Origin: Puia dinghuensis
Lineage (GTDB): Bacteria; Bacteroidota; Bacteroidia; Chitinophagales; Chitinophagaceae
Length of the DNA stretch: 64,000 nucleotides
Direction of reading: 5' to 3'
Assembly (NCBI RefSeq): GCF_014642875.1
Contig: NZ_BMJC01000005.1
Coordinates: forward strand, 496,001-560,000
The notes beneath the pieces were generated by a model. It was not told the DNA's origin, made no database searches, and saw only the letters and a list, made by a program, of their open reading frames with translations. Below, piece by piece: positions 36,754 through 44,859 of the stretch. Both the position numbers and the translations under genes were made by a program. Every line of letters starts with the position of its first letter. The stretch's first letter is position 1.

Positions 36754-37731
36754 TTAATTCAACGCCTCTTTATTATACTTATTCCGGTAATCCACAGGCG
36801 ACATCGACGTCACCTTCTTGAATATATCCCTAAATGCTTTCGTATCATTATACCCCACCTCATACATCACTTCACCCACCGTCTTGCGGCTCATCTCCAA
36901 CTGTCGCTTGGCCGCCTCTATCTTCACTCGCTGCCAGTATTCCAGCACGGTATTGTTGGTGGCCTTTTTAAACCGCCGCTCAAACGTCCGGCGGGCGATC
37001 CCAAACTTCTCACACAACTCATCCACCGTGATCTTATCCTGGTAGTTGGACTCGATAAATTCCTGCACCCGCACGATGTCGGGGTCATTATGGATCTTCT
37101 GCCCTTTAAAGATGCTGAAAGGAGACTGGCTGCTACGATCGATATCCAGTACAAAGAATTTGGAAGCCAGGATAGCCATCTCCCGATCGGTATATTTCTC
37201 CACCAGGTACAACAATAAATTCCAGTAGGAATTCGCACCGCCGCTGGAATAAAGCCCGTTCTCATCCGTGACGATCTTGTTATCCACCAGATCGACATCG
37301 GGATACCGGCTCCTGAATTCATTAGCAAAAAGCCAGTGGGTCGAACAGGATTTGCCATTGACCAATCCGGTCTCGGCCAGGAGAAAAGCGCCAAGGCAAA
37401 GACTGGCCACTTCCGCTCCACTCTTATACTGCTCAACTATCCATGGCACAAAATCCCGGTTCAGCCGCATCGCCGTATCCAGGTTGCCGCTGACAGCAGG
37501 GATGATGATAAGGTCCGGCTTCCGGGCAGTGGAAAGCACGGCATCCGTGTGAATGGAGAAAAGCCCATCCGTCACCCGCACCTCGGGTGAAAGACCCACC
37601 AGCTGCACATAAAAGACAGGAGGCTTATCGGCGCTTTTTAAAAATTCGTTAATGGCCGTAAAGATATAACGGGGATCCGCGACGGCTTCCACTACAGCGG
37701 TCTCCGGGACAAGGATGGCAATATGCTTCAT
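36754..37731 (-). CDS. GlxA-type AraC family transcriptional regulator
   Basis: 325-residue DNA-binding protein. Residues 1 to about 195 form a DJ-1/PfpI-like domain with the elbow ASLCLGAFLLAETGLVNG (conserved Cys) and THW, which in GlxA-type regulators senses a small ligand and is not a peptidase. Residues about 215-320 hold two AraC helix-turn-helix motifs (ITVDELCEKFGIARRTFERRFKKATNN and TVGEVMYEVGYNDTKAFRDIFKKVTSMSPVDYRNKY). Divergent from the GyrI-like gene with a 16-bp perfect palindrome 22 bases before its own start, a possible autoregulatory site. Targets are unknown. Confidence 0.92.
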   Translation of the reverse strand: MKHIAILVPETAVVEAVADPRYIFTAINEFLKSADKPPVFYVQLVGLSPEVRVTDGLFSIHTDAVLSTARKPDLIIIPAVSGNLDTAMRLNRDFVPWIVEQYKSGAEVASLCLGAFLLAETGLVNGKSCSTHWLFANEFRSRYPDVDLVDNKIVTDENGLYSSGGANSYWNLLLYLVEKYTDREMAILASKFFVLDIDRSSQSPFSIFKGQKIHNDPDIVRVQEFIESNYQDKITVDELCEKFGIARRTFERRFKKATNNTVLEYWQRVKIEAAKRQLEMSRKTVGEVMYEVGYNDTKAFRDIFKKVTSMSPVDYRNKYNKEALN

Positions 37732-37752
37732 AGCGCTCGTTTTTTGAGTTTC

Positions 37753-37768
37753 ATCCGGGGCCCCGGAT
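37753..37768. promoter_or_regulatory. Perfect 16-bp palindrome between divergent regulator genes
   Basis: ATCCGGGGCCCCGGAT reads the same on both strands. It lies in the 173-base space between the AraC-type regulator (start 37731, minus) and the GyrI-like gene (start 37905, plus), close to the regulator start. It could be an operator; as a transcript it would form a GC-rich stem without a loop, so a terminator is unlikely. Confidence 0.4.
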
Positions 37769-37873
37769 TCCGGGTGGCCCTGGTCAAGGCACTATAAAGA
37801 TAGGCCCATTCGCTGGCGCAAACAACCCCTTTAATTGACGGATTTGCACATTTTAAAAGCCATAAGGAGGAAC

Positions 37874-37881
37874 TAGCTTTG
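37874..37881 (+). promoter_or_regulatory. TAnnTTTG -7 element before GyrI-like gene
   Basis: TAGCTTTG is an exact -7 consensus match 23 bases before ATG 37905. A TTTG at 37843-37846 lies 27 bases further upstream, a spacing longer than usual but equal to that seen at 38824/38854 and 50046/50077. Confidence 0.5.
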
Positions 37882-37904
37882 ATGTAGAAAAAAAACAACA
37901 ATTT

Positions 37905-38339
37905 ATGGAACCTTTTCACCTGGACAACGACATCCGGCTCTGCTGCGTCTCCGCAAAGAGCTTCCCCGATGGGGTAATGGCCGCCTTTCAGCAGCTCATG
38001 AACATCTTTCCCGATCAACAAGGCAAGCGCCGGTTGTTTGGCATCTCCTGGCCCGACGGACATGGCGGAATGGTCTATAAGGCTGCTGTAAATGAAACCT
38101 ATACCGGCGAAGCGGAAGCATTAGGCCTGGAAACCTACCTCCTGAAAAAAGGCGAATACCTAAGCCTCCTCGTCCACAATTTCATGAGCGATATCCCTTC
38201 CATCGGCAAGGCCTTTGGCCAACTGGTCGAGGCGCCGGGCGTACACCCCTACACCGTCGGCGTGGAAGAATATATAAACACCGCCGACGTCCGCTGCATG
38301 GTTCCGATGTTCGCCGAAACGGCTCCGTCGAATAACTAA
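37905..38339 (+). CDS. GyrI-like / effector-binding domain protein
   Basis: 144-residue cytosolic protein with the fold of GyrI-like small-molecule binding domains (the effector-binding part of many AraC and MerR regulators): FGISWPDGHGGMVYKAAVNE, LETYLLKKGEYLSLLVHNF, then a conserved-type helix (GKAFGQLVEAPGVHPY) and TVGVEEYINTADVRCMVPM at the end. It has no DNA-binding domain. It may bind hydrophobic compounds or modulate the neighbouring regulator; role inferred. Followed after 27 bases by the VOC gene on the same strand, probably one transcript. Confidence 0.7.
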   Translation: MEPFHLDNDIRLCCVSAKSFPDGVMAAFQQLMNIFPDQQGKRRLFGISWPDGHGGMVYKAAVNETYTGEAEALGLETYLLKKGEYLSLLVHNFMSDIPSIGKAFGQLVEAPGVHPYTVGVEEYINTADVRCMVPMFAETAPSNN

Positions 38340-38366
38340 GATCGCCTCATCCTGTAAATCAGCGCC

Positions 38367-38780
38367 ATGCCTACTCAACTCAACGTATACCTCAACTTCA
38401 ACGGCCGCTGCCGGGAAGCGATGACCTTCTACCAGCAATGTCTCGGCGGCGACCTGGCTCTGCAAAGAATAGCCGAGTCCCCGATGGCGGCGCAGATGCC
38501 TTCCGCAGCCGGGGCCAACATCCTCCATAGCAGTCTCACCCGCAACGGTACGCTGTTGCTGCTGGGCTCCGATATGATAGGCGCCAACATAAAGCAAGGC
38601 AACTCTGTCGCACTCTGCCTCAACTGCAGCACCGACCAGGAGATCAACACCTTTTTCAATAACCTTTCCGCCGGCGGCGAAATAAGAATGCCTCTCCACC
38701 AAAGTTTTTGGGGCTCCACCTATGGCGAACTCACCGATAAATTCGGGATGAACTGGATGCTCAATTACACCAAAAATTAA
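38367..38780 (+). CDS. VOC family (PhnB/glyoxalase-like) protein
   Basis: 137-residue protein of the vicinal-oxygen-chelate fold, closest to the PhnB-like subgroup: NVYLNFNGRCREAMTFYQQCLGGDLALQRI at the start, HSSLTRNGTLLLLGSDM in the middle and FWGSTYGELTDKFGMNWMLNY at the end, which are the marks of this subgroup. Members are small metal-binding or metal-free proteins of mostly unknown chemistry. Downstream of the GyrI-like gene (27 bases) and likely cotranscribed. Confidence 0.85.
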   Translation: MPTQLNVYLNFNGRCREAMTFYQQCLGGDLALQRIAESPMAAQMPSAAGANILHSSLTRNGTLLLLGSDMIGANIKQGNSVALCLNCSTDQEINTFFNNLSAGGEIRMPLHQSFWGSTYGELTDKFGMNWMLNYTKN

Positions 38781-38816
38781 CCATCTCAAGCCCTCAGCGC
38801 GGATCCCCAACTTTAA

Positions 38817-38828
38817 GCAATCGTTTGC
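38817..38828. promoter_or_regulatory. LacI-type operator GCAATCGTTTGC (site 1)
   Basis: Near-palindrome GCAATCG/TTTGC, the general LacI/PurR-type half-site pattern with a central CG. The same 12 bases, extended to ...GCAT, recur exactly at 50039-50050. Here it sits 25 bases before a TAAGTTTG -7 element and ahead of the GH109-like gene; the second site has an almost identical spacing. Probable binding site of the LacI-family protein at 48988-50013. Confidence 0.65.
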
Positions 38829-38853
38829 ATCTCCAAATCCCTTCCGATTCCTT

Positions 38854-38861
38854 TAAGTTTG
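38854..38861 (+). promoter_or_regulatory. TAnnTTTG -7 element of GH109-like gene
   Basis: TAAGTTTG matches the Bacteroidota -7 consensus exactly and ends 19 bases before ATG 38881. TTTG inside the operator (38824-38827) is 26 bases upstream of it, close to the 27-base spacing at the kinase promoter. Confidence 0.6.
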
Positions 38862-38880
38862 ACCAAAATAGCCGCCCATC

Positions 38881-40278
38881 ATGAACAGGAAAACGTTCCT
38901 CCGCAACAGTAGCATGGCAGCCCTCGCCCTCGCCACAACTCCCACAGCCCAGGCCCTCCCCCGCAATACCCCGGTCTCCACCCCGCAAAAAGACACCCCT
39001 CTCCACTTCGAAGGACCGAAGGTGCGTCTCGCCATCATCGGTACCGGGCTGCGCGGTCAAAGCCACCTCCACCTGCTGCTGCGCCGCGACGACGTCGACC
39101 TCATCGCCATCTGCGACATCGATGACTATATGCTCTCCCGCGCGAGATCCCTCGTCACAAAAAGCGGTAAAAAGATGCCCCAGGTCTACACCGGCTCTCC
39201 ATATGCCTGGCAGGATATGCTCAAACAACAACAATTGGATGGTGTCATCATCGCCACTCCCTGGGAATGGCATAAACCTATGATCGTCGGTTCACTGGAA
39301 GCCGGAGTGAAATATGTTGCTACTGAAGTCATTCTCGGTATCACCCTGCAAGATCATTGGGACGTCGTCAAAGCAGCCGAAAAATACAACGCCCACGTCA
39401 TGATGCTCGAGAACGTCTGCTATCGGCGCAACGTCATGGCCGTTCTCAACATGGTGCGGCAGGGCCTCTTCGGCGAGATCATCCACCTGCAAGGCGGATA
39501 CCAGCACAATCTGCAGGGAATAAAATTCAACAACGGACAACCCGGTGGTGGCGCCGGCTGCGAGTTTGGCGAGAAAGCCTTTTCCGAAGCCCGCTGGCGG
39601 ACAGAACACTCCGTACATCGTAACGGCGATCTGTATCCTACACACGGCATCGGTCCTCTGGCGCATTATATCGATATCAACCGCGGCAACCTGTTCACCA
39701 CTCTCTGCTCATTCTCTACAAAATCCCGCGGCCTCCACGATTATGTCGTCAGACATTGCGGTAACGATCACCCCAGCGCAAAAGTGCGATTCAAACTGGG
39801 CGATGTCGTCACCACCTCTATCAATTGCGCCAACGGCGAGACCATCCTTCTCCAACACGATACAAACCTCCCCCGGCCATATTCGCTTGGCTTCCGTGTC
39901 CAGGGAACAAACGGCCTTTGGATGGATGTTGCGGGTGGCATCTACGTAGAGGGACAGTCAGCAAAGGAAGACGAATGGGATGCGGCAAAAACCTGGCTGG
40001 ACAAATATGACCACCCCCTGTGGAAGCGCTGGAACAACGAAGCGGAAGGTGCAGGACACGGAGGCATGGACTTCTTCGTCATCCACGCCTTCATCGAGTC
40101 CATCAAACGAAAGACCCCGACACCCCAGGATGTATACGATGCCGCCGCCTGGAGTGCCATCACTCCGCTAAGTGAACAATCTATCGAACTGGGCAACATC
40201 ACTGTCCCATTCCCCGACTTCACCGGCGGACAATGGATGTACCGAAAACAAACTTTTGCCCTCTCGGATGAATACTGA
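38881..40278 (+). CDS. Gfo/Idh/MocA family enzyme, GH109-like
   Basis: 465-residue exported NAD(P)-dependent-fold enzyme. The N-terminal leader MNRKTFLRNSSMAALALATTPTAQA resembles the twin-arginine-type leaders of this family, but has Arg-Lys rather than Arg-Arg. Rossmann motif GTGLRG at 54-59 (VRLAIIGTGLRGQSHLHLL), then VIIATPWEWHKPMIV and EGVKYV-like helix, and NVCYRRNVMAVLNMVRQGLFGEIIHLQGGYQHNL. These resemble GH109 N-acetylgalactosaminidases, which use NAD in a redox-assisted glycoside cleavage; exact substrate is inferred. The 3' end overlaps the antisense YciI-like gene by 111 bases. Preceded by a LacI-type operator shared with the kinase gene at 50104. Confidence 0.85.
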   Translation: MNRKTFLRNSSMAALALATTPTAQALPRNTPVSTPQKDTPLHFEGPKVRLAIIGTGLRGQSHLHLLLRRDDVDLIAICDIDDYMLSRARSLVTKSGKKMPQVYTGSPYAWQDMLKQQQLDGVIIATPWEWHKPMIVGSLEAGVKYVATEVILGITLQDHWDVVKAAEKYNAHVMMLENVCYRRNVMAVLNMVRQGLFGEIIHLQGGYQHNLQGIKFNNGQPGGGAGCEFGEKAFSEARWRTEHSVHRNGDLYPTHGIGPLAHYIDINRGNLFTTLCSFSTKSRGLHDYVVRHCGNDHPSAKVRFKLGDVVTTSINCANGETILLQHDTNLPRPYSLGFRVQGTNGLWMDVAGGIYVEGQSAKEDEWDAAKTWLDKYDHPLWKRWNNEAEGAGHGGMDFFVIHAFIESIKRKTPTPQDVYDAAAWSAITPLSEQSIELGNITVPFPDFTGGQWMYRKQTFALSDEY

Positions 40279-40521
40279 CCCGGCCCATCTCACGGCCATT
40301 GCGACTCCGGCAACACCGCCCGCATCCACCACCGCCACCCCCATCCCAAAAGCCGCCGCCGGGTCCATCACCGGACCGTATACCACAATCTTCCCCTGAA
40401 GCTGAAACTGCCGCCAATAGAGCGCATGCCGCTGCATGATCCCCTTTTCCTCATCGGTCATCGTCTGGACAAAATCCGGCCTGACGGGATTCAGCCGGAG
40501 AAAGAAATACATTTTTTGCAT
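40168..40521 (-). CDS. YciI-like protein with abnormal C-terminus
   Basis: About 117 residues. The N-terminal 60 match YciI-like proteins well (MYFFLRLNPVRPDFVQTM, then EEKGIMQRHALYWRQFQLQGKIVVYGPVMDP and GMGVAVVD). After VVDAGG the sequence no longer looks like the family: the usual final helix and strand are replaced by RWAGSVFIREGKS and more, and the frame runs 111 bases into the convergent GH109-like gene before a stop. A frameshift or lost stop codon is possible. The start is ATG 40521 or 40512; a TTG at 40542 is less likely. YciI proteins are small, often with unknown enzymatic roles. Confidence 0.6.
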   Translation of the reverse strand: MQKMYFFLRLNPVRPDFVQTMTDEEKGIMQRHALYWRQFQLQGKIVVYGPVMDPAAAFGMGVAVVDAGGVAGVAMAVRWAGSVFIREGKSLFSVHPLSAGEVGEWDSDVAQFDRLFT

Positions 40522-40822
40522 AATATCAGCCGGTTTAGTCAACCCAATCTACCCAAATTCCCTTAAAACGCGAAAGGCGGTCCCCTTTAAAAGAGGATCC
40601 GCCGATGGCTGAAAGTGAAAACCGTCCGTAATAAGTTTTGTTTAAGGATAGGTGAGCAACGGTACACAAAAGTACCCCACTCATACTTCCCGGAAAATAC
40701 CACTTTAATGTTATTTTTTCGTTGTGCTCCCCAATCGCCCCCCGCTCGCGGGTCTAAACTCCCAATCCGTCTCCCCGGTTTGGGCTACCTTCATATCATT
40801 CATTCATCACAAACCTTAAGCT
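40522..40822. other. Intergenic region between YciI-like and alpha-amylase genes
   Basis: 301 bases without a credible gene. It holds an inverted repeat at 40576-40603. TACCTTCA near 40787 loosely resembles a -7 element for the amylase gene. No RNA gene or riboswitch is recognised. Confidence 0.5.
40576..40603. repeat. Imperfect 28-base inverted repeat
   Basis: GGCGG (40576-40580) pairs with CCGCC (40599-40603) and an inner CC.CTTT pairs with AAG.GG, with two mismatches. No T run follows on the plus strand; on the minus strand the stem is followed by TTTCGCGTTTT. A terminator on the minus strand would end no known gene, so it may be a leader structure or mere chance. Confidence 0.35.
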
Positions 40823-42331
40823 ATGGGAGTCATCATGCAGGCATTCTATTGGGACTGTCCAAAATCAGAAAACCAGGAATATCAATGGTGGATCTATCTC
40901 AAACCCCGCATGGCGCCCCTGGCCACCGCCGGATTCACCGCCATCTGGCTCCCACCCTTCTATAAAGCCGCAAACATCGGCGGTCCTTCCATGGGCTATG
41001 ATCCCTACGACTACTGGGATCTCGGGGAATTCGATCAGAAAGGCAACACCCCCACCTGGTTCGGCACAAAAGACCAGCTCACTGCGCTCATCACCGAAGC
41101 CCACACCCATCAGCTCGACGTATATGCCGATCTCGTCTTTAACCATAATTCCGGGGCCGACGCGGAAGAGCTCAATCCCATGACCAAACAGATGGGCTGG
41201 ACAAAATTTACCCCCGTCAGCGGTAAATTCCCCCGCAACTGGGAATGCTTCCACCCCAGCTACTATGAGACCACCGACGGCTTCACCTTTGGCAATATGC
41301 CCGATCTCTGCCATCGTAACCCCGACGTCTATACGGCACTGTTGGAATACGTCCGCTACCTCCTCGAACAGGTCGGCATCGACGGCTTCCGCTATGACTG
41401 CGTAAAAGGCTATGGCGGCTGGATGGTCCGTGCCATCCAGGAATTGCGGGGCCTCCGCATCGACCAACCCTACCGCCCCTTTGGCGTCGGCGAATGCTGG
41501 GACACCGATCGCGATATCCTCGACTGGCTGGCTGAAACCAACGCCTGGTCAGACAACCCCTGTGCCGCCTTCGACTTCCCCCTGCGCGAACTCTTACGCG
41601 GACTCTGCGACGACTACGGCTTCAGCCTGAAAAATCTCGCTCCGGGCGGCGTCACCACCAGCGAGCTCCTGGCCTCGCCAGCACATGCTGCAACTACGGA
41701 CAGCCAACCGAATCCCGGCGACGGCCAGCCGCATCCCGAGGGCGTCGCCACCACACCGCAGCCCGCCGTCGTCACTACAAGCCGGTCCATCCCCACCGGT
41801 CCCGACAACACCGTTCTTGCCAATAACCCCGCACTGGCCGTCACCTTTGTCGAAAATCACGACATTGTTCGCAACAACCCGGTCATCAATGATAAAATGT
41901 TGGCGTATGGCTATATCCTCACTCATGAAGGCTATCCCTGTGTCTTTTGGCAGGACTACTACACCTGGAACCTCGCCGGTACCGGCACCCCTAACGGCAT
42001 CGACGCACTGGTAAAAGCCCATGAGTCCAACGCCGGCGGGCCCACCAATGTCCTCCACGTCGACGACAATCTCTATATTATGCAACGCACCGGCGCCGGC
42101 AACCAGCACGGCCTGATCTTCGTGCTCAACAACACCGCCGAATGGAGTGGCGTCAGTGTCAAAACTATCTGGCCCGACACCTTCTTCCAACCCGTCGCCT
42201 GGTACAGCCACGATCACACCGCCGCCGCCCCCGAACCAAAAACCACCGGCGCAGACGGCGCCATCGACTTCTGGGCTCCTCCACGTGGCTATGTCGTCTA
42301 CCTGCCCGTCAATCACCCGAACCCCGCCTGA
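40823..42331 (+). CDS. GH13 alpha-amylase without signal peptide, with inserted low-complexity segment
   Basis: 502-residue alpha-amylase-type (beta/alpha)8 barrel. The four conserved regions are DLVFNH (103-108), GFRYDCVKGY with nucleophile D192, GECW with acid/base E224, and FVENHD with D347. Family members hydrolyse internal alpha-1,4 links in starch or glycogen. No signal peptide is seen (MGVIMQAFYWDCPKSENQ), so it is probably cytosolic and may act on glycogen or imported maltodextrins. Odd feature: between E224 and D347, residues about 275-330 are a Thr/Pro/Ala-rich, repetitive-looking segment (SPAHAATTDSQPNPGDGQPH) not expected in the barrel. Stands alone; convergent with the M19 gene 3 bases away. 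Confidence 0.9.
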   Translation: MGVIMQAFYWDCPKSENQEYQWWIYLKPRMAPLATAGFTAIWLPPFYKAANIGGPSMGYDPYDYWDLGEFDQKGNTPTWFGTKDQLTALITEAHTHQLDVYADLVFNHNSGADAEELNPMTKQMGWTKFTPVSGKFPRNWECFHPSYYETTDGFTFGNMPDLCHRNPDVYTALLEYVRYLLEQVGIDGFRYDCVKGYGGWMVRAIQELRGLRIDQPYRPFGVGECWDTDRDILDWLAETNAWSDNPCAAFDFPLRELLRGLCDDYGFSLKNLAPGGVTTSELLASPAHAATTDSQPNPGDGQPHPEGVATTPQPAVVTTSRSIPTGPDNTVLANNPALAVTFVENHDIVRNNPVINDKMLAYGYILTHEGYPCVFWQDYYTWNLAGTGTPNGIDALVKAHESNAGGPTNVLHVDDNLYIMQRTGAGNQHGLIFVLNNTAEWSGVSVKTIWPDTFFQPVAWYSHDHTAAAPEPKTTGADGAIDFWAPPRGYVVYLPVNHPNPA

Positions 42332-42333
42332 TC

Positions 42334-43404
42334 CTATTTCACCTTATTCGCTTTCAGCACCCTAATAAAATTTCCTCCCAATATCTTCCTGATATCGGCA
42401 TCCTTGTACCCCCGCTTCAACAACTCCCGCGTGATCAGCGGGTACGTCGTGACATCATCCAACTGCTGTGGCGGCGACTCTATTCCATCAAAATCCGACC
42501 CAAGCCCCACATGATCCGGCCCAATCAATTTCACAATATAATCGATATGATCGATCAGCAGCCACAACGGCGCCCGCAACGAATCGCGCCGATAATTGCT
42601 ATCCAGAAACGCGGAATAAAAATTCACCTGGATAACCCCGCCATTCTGCCCAATGGCCTTTATCTGGTCATCCTTCAAATTGCGAAATACCGGGCACAGC
42701 GCATACACCGAACTGTGACTACAGATCACCGGTTTGTTCACCGTATGGATCACATCCCAGAATGTCTTTTCCCCCACATGCGAAAGATCGACCAGCATCC
42801 CCAGCTCGTTCATATGCCGCACAATGGCCTTCCCCCGTTCCGTCAGCCCATAAGGCGTCACCGTAAAAGCCTTCGAGGTCTCATCCATCGCCGACGTCGC
42901 CCACGAAGTGCTGTTATTCCAGGTAAGCGTCATATAGCGGACACCCCGTGCATAAAAGCTATCCAGGTAATCCATCCGGTCCTCGATCATATGCCCGCCT
43001 TCTACACCCATCATCGCCGCTAGCTTATGCGCCTTCACTGCCCGCTCCAGACCCGCCACATCGGTGACGATAGTCATCTTGTCCGGGTTACGCGCCGCTA
43101 TGGCATACAACGAATCGATCTCGCGCGTGGCAGCATGAAAAGCGCTCCCCGTCCCAAACCGGTCATCACAGAAGATGGAAAACACCTGCACATCCACACC
43201 ACCCTTCTTCAACCGCGCCAGGTCGGTATGCGTCTTTCCGGTCAGGTCATTGCCAAAGTCAAGCCCTTGCTCTATGGTCGCCGCCGACAGCACATCATTA
43301 TGTGTATCCACGACAATCGCCTTCTCATGCAATTGCAGATACGATTGGGCGCCAGCCCTCAGCCCACCCAACAAAGCCGCCACAATCAAAAAATACTTTA
43401 TCAT
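42334..43404 (-). CDS. M19 family membrane (renal-type) dipeptidase, secreted
   Basis: 356-residue exported zinc dipeptidase. Signal peptide MIKYFLIVAALLGGLRAGAQ. Conserved M19 signatures: VVDTHNDVL (HxD metal ligands), GVEGGHMIEDRMDYLDSFYARGVRYMTLTWN (metal-bridging Glu), VDLSHVGEKTFWDVI, PVICSHSS and DHVGLGSDFDGI. The enzymes cut a wide range of dipeptides, including D-amino acid dipeptides. Probably works in the periplasm in peptide use, in line with the other secreted peptidases of the window. Next gene on the same strand (Nudix) lies 49 bases upstream. Confidence 0.95.
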   Translation of the reverse strand: MIKYFLIVAALLGGLRAGAQSYLQLHEKAIVVDTHNDVLSAATIEQGLDFGNDLTGKTHTDLARLKKGGVDVQVFSIFCDDRFGTGSAFHAATREIDSLYAIAARNPDKMTIVTDVAGLERAVKAHKLAAMMGVEGGHMIEDRMDYLDSFYARGVRYMTLTWNNSTSWATSAMDETSKAFTVTPYGLTERGKAIVRHMNELGMLVDLSHVGEKTFWDVIHTVNKPVICSHSSVYALCPVFRNLKDDQIKAIGQNGGVIQVNFYSAFLDSNYRRDSLRAPLWLLIDHIDYIVKLIGPDHVGLGSDFDGIESPPQQLDDVTTYPLITRELLKRGYKDADIRKILGGNFIRVLKANKVK

Positions 43405-43453
43405 AAAAAACTGCTTTATTCCCGTCTCAAACCCAAATCCCTCTCTAGCCCCC

Positions 43454-44026
43454 TCACATCACCCCCTTCAATCGCACATGCTGCAACAGCATGATCGTCT
43501 TCCCATCCTTGATCTCCCCGCTAGCGATCATCTCCATCGCCCGCGCAAACGGCAACTCCAACACTTCGATGTCTTCTTCCTCATGCTCCAGCCCTCCACC
43601 CTCATTCACTTTCATCAAAGGCGTATACTCCGCAATAAAAAAATACAGCACCTCCGTCACCGATCCCGGTGACATATAGGCCTCGAAAACCTTTTCCACT
43701 TCGCCCAACTGATACCCCGTCTCCTCTTCCGTCTCCCGTCGGATGGCCACCTCGGGATGGTCCTTGTCAAGCAAACCCGCACAAGCCTCGATCAGCATCC
43801 CCGTCGGATTCCCATTGACATAAGTTGGCAGCCTGAACTGCCGCGTCAGTATCACCGTCCCCTTCTGCCGGTTGTACAACAGGATGGTCGCACCATTACC
43901 GCGGTCATACGCCTCCCGCTGCCGGGTCACCCATTCGCCGTTTCGCTGAAATTTGTACGTAAACTTCCGGAGCACATACCAGTTGTCCGAAAGTATCTCC
44001 GTGTTCGTTATTTCGATATTCTTCAT
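43454..44026 (-). CDS. nudK: Nudix hydrolase, NudK-like (GDP-mannose pyrophosphatase)
   Basis: 190-residue cytosolic Nudix enzyme. The Nudix box is [22 protein letters not shown], preceded by EACA as in NudK/ADP-sugar pyrophosphatases, and followed by [18 protein letters not shown], the conserved loop of that subgroup. NudK splits GDP-mannose and related sugar nucleotides into the sugar phosphate and NMP. The gene symbol follows overall resemblance to NudK ([23 protein letters not shown]); a more general ADP-ribose-type substrate is possible. Upstream of the M19 gene on the same strand and divergent from a lipoprotein gene. Confidence 0.85.
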   Translation of the reverse strand: MKNIEITNTEILSDNWYVLRKFTYKFQRNGEWVTRQREAYDRGNGATILLYNRQKGTVILTRQFRLPTYVNGNPTGMLIEACAGLLDKDHPEVAIRRETEEETGYQLGEVEKVFEAYMSPGSVTEVLYFFIAEYTPLMKVNEGGGLEHEEEDIEVLELPFARAMEMIASGEIKDGKTIMLLQHVRLKGVM

Positions 44027-44095
44027 CTATCTAAGATATCGATAATCCCTTAATGCAACGTTTCAACTTATTCATTTGTCAAATCGCAAAAAAGC

Positions 44096-44833
44096 ATGAA
44101 ACAAGCCGTCCTTATCCTCGGCGTGATCATCTATTGCACTGCCTGTAAAACCTCCGTCCACGACAACGGCTGCATCATCCGCTATACAGGGCCAGGGGCC
44201 TATTCCTATCTCAAACAAGGCCAGCTCGACACCATCCAAAGCCTCTTCAGAGCCAACGGCCTTTCAATGGACAACCTGCAATTCACCTGGTACAGCGGCG
44301 ATACCGTCGTGGATTCCGGCTTTCACCTGTTCGTCCAATACGCCGACGCCTCCCCCGTTCTCAACGGCCTGCCCGTCTTCTCTTCATACAGATACTGGGC
44401 CTTCCGCAACGGCGTTTTTTACAGGCCCAACAGCAACACCGCCCCCTTCCCTCCCACCAGCGGTGATACCACCACCCACCAAACTCTCCTGGGCCTGCGC
44501 AGCCTTTTCTTCAAGATCTATGAGGCTGCACTCTTTTCCCTCCAGAATACGGCCCCCCATCTCCGCCGCCCGGGTTACTATTACCGGGATTCCTGCCTCT
44601 TTGCCCAACTGGGTTACATCGACGCCTCCAGCCAGCCGGGAAGCGCCACAGCTTATGGTACCCAATTGCTAAAAGTATGGGAAATTGTTCCGCAACAGGA
44701 GGCCCTCCCAGGTATCACCGGAGTCCATACGCTTGCACCCACGGTCTACGTCATCGACAGCTCAGGCACTGGCTGGTGTGCGTTTCCCTACTACCCCGGC
44801 GACCCCATCCTCATCTACTCGCCTATAGAGTAA
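44096..44833 (+). CDS. Lipoprotein of unknown function
   Basis: 245-residue protein with lipobox YCTAC (lipid Cys 17) after the short signal MKQAVLILGVIIY, so envelope-anchored. It has strands with many aromatic residues (GPGAYSYLKQGQL, DNLQFTWYSGDTVVDSGFHLFVQYAD, PVFSSYRYWAFRNGVFYRP) and ends with LAPTVYVIDSSGTGWCAF then YYPGDPILIYSPIE. No family recognised. Divergent from the Nudix gene with 69 bases between; convergent with the large FG-GAP gene. Confidence 0.7.
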   Translation: MKQAVLILGVIIYCTACKTSVHDNGCIIRYTGPGAYSYLKQGQLDTIQSLFRANGLSMDNLQFTWYSGDTVVDSGFHLFVQYADASPVLNGLPVFSSYRYWAFRNGVFYRPNSNTAPFPPTSGDTTTHQTLLGLRSLFFKIYEAALFSLQNTAPHLRRPGYYYRDSCLFAQLGYIDASSQPGSATAYGTQLLKVWEIVPQQEALPGITGVHTLAPTVYVIDSSGTGWCAFPYYPGDPILIYSPIE

Positions 44834-44859
44834 CCCGCAGCCGATGGATCAATAATCGA

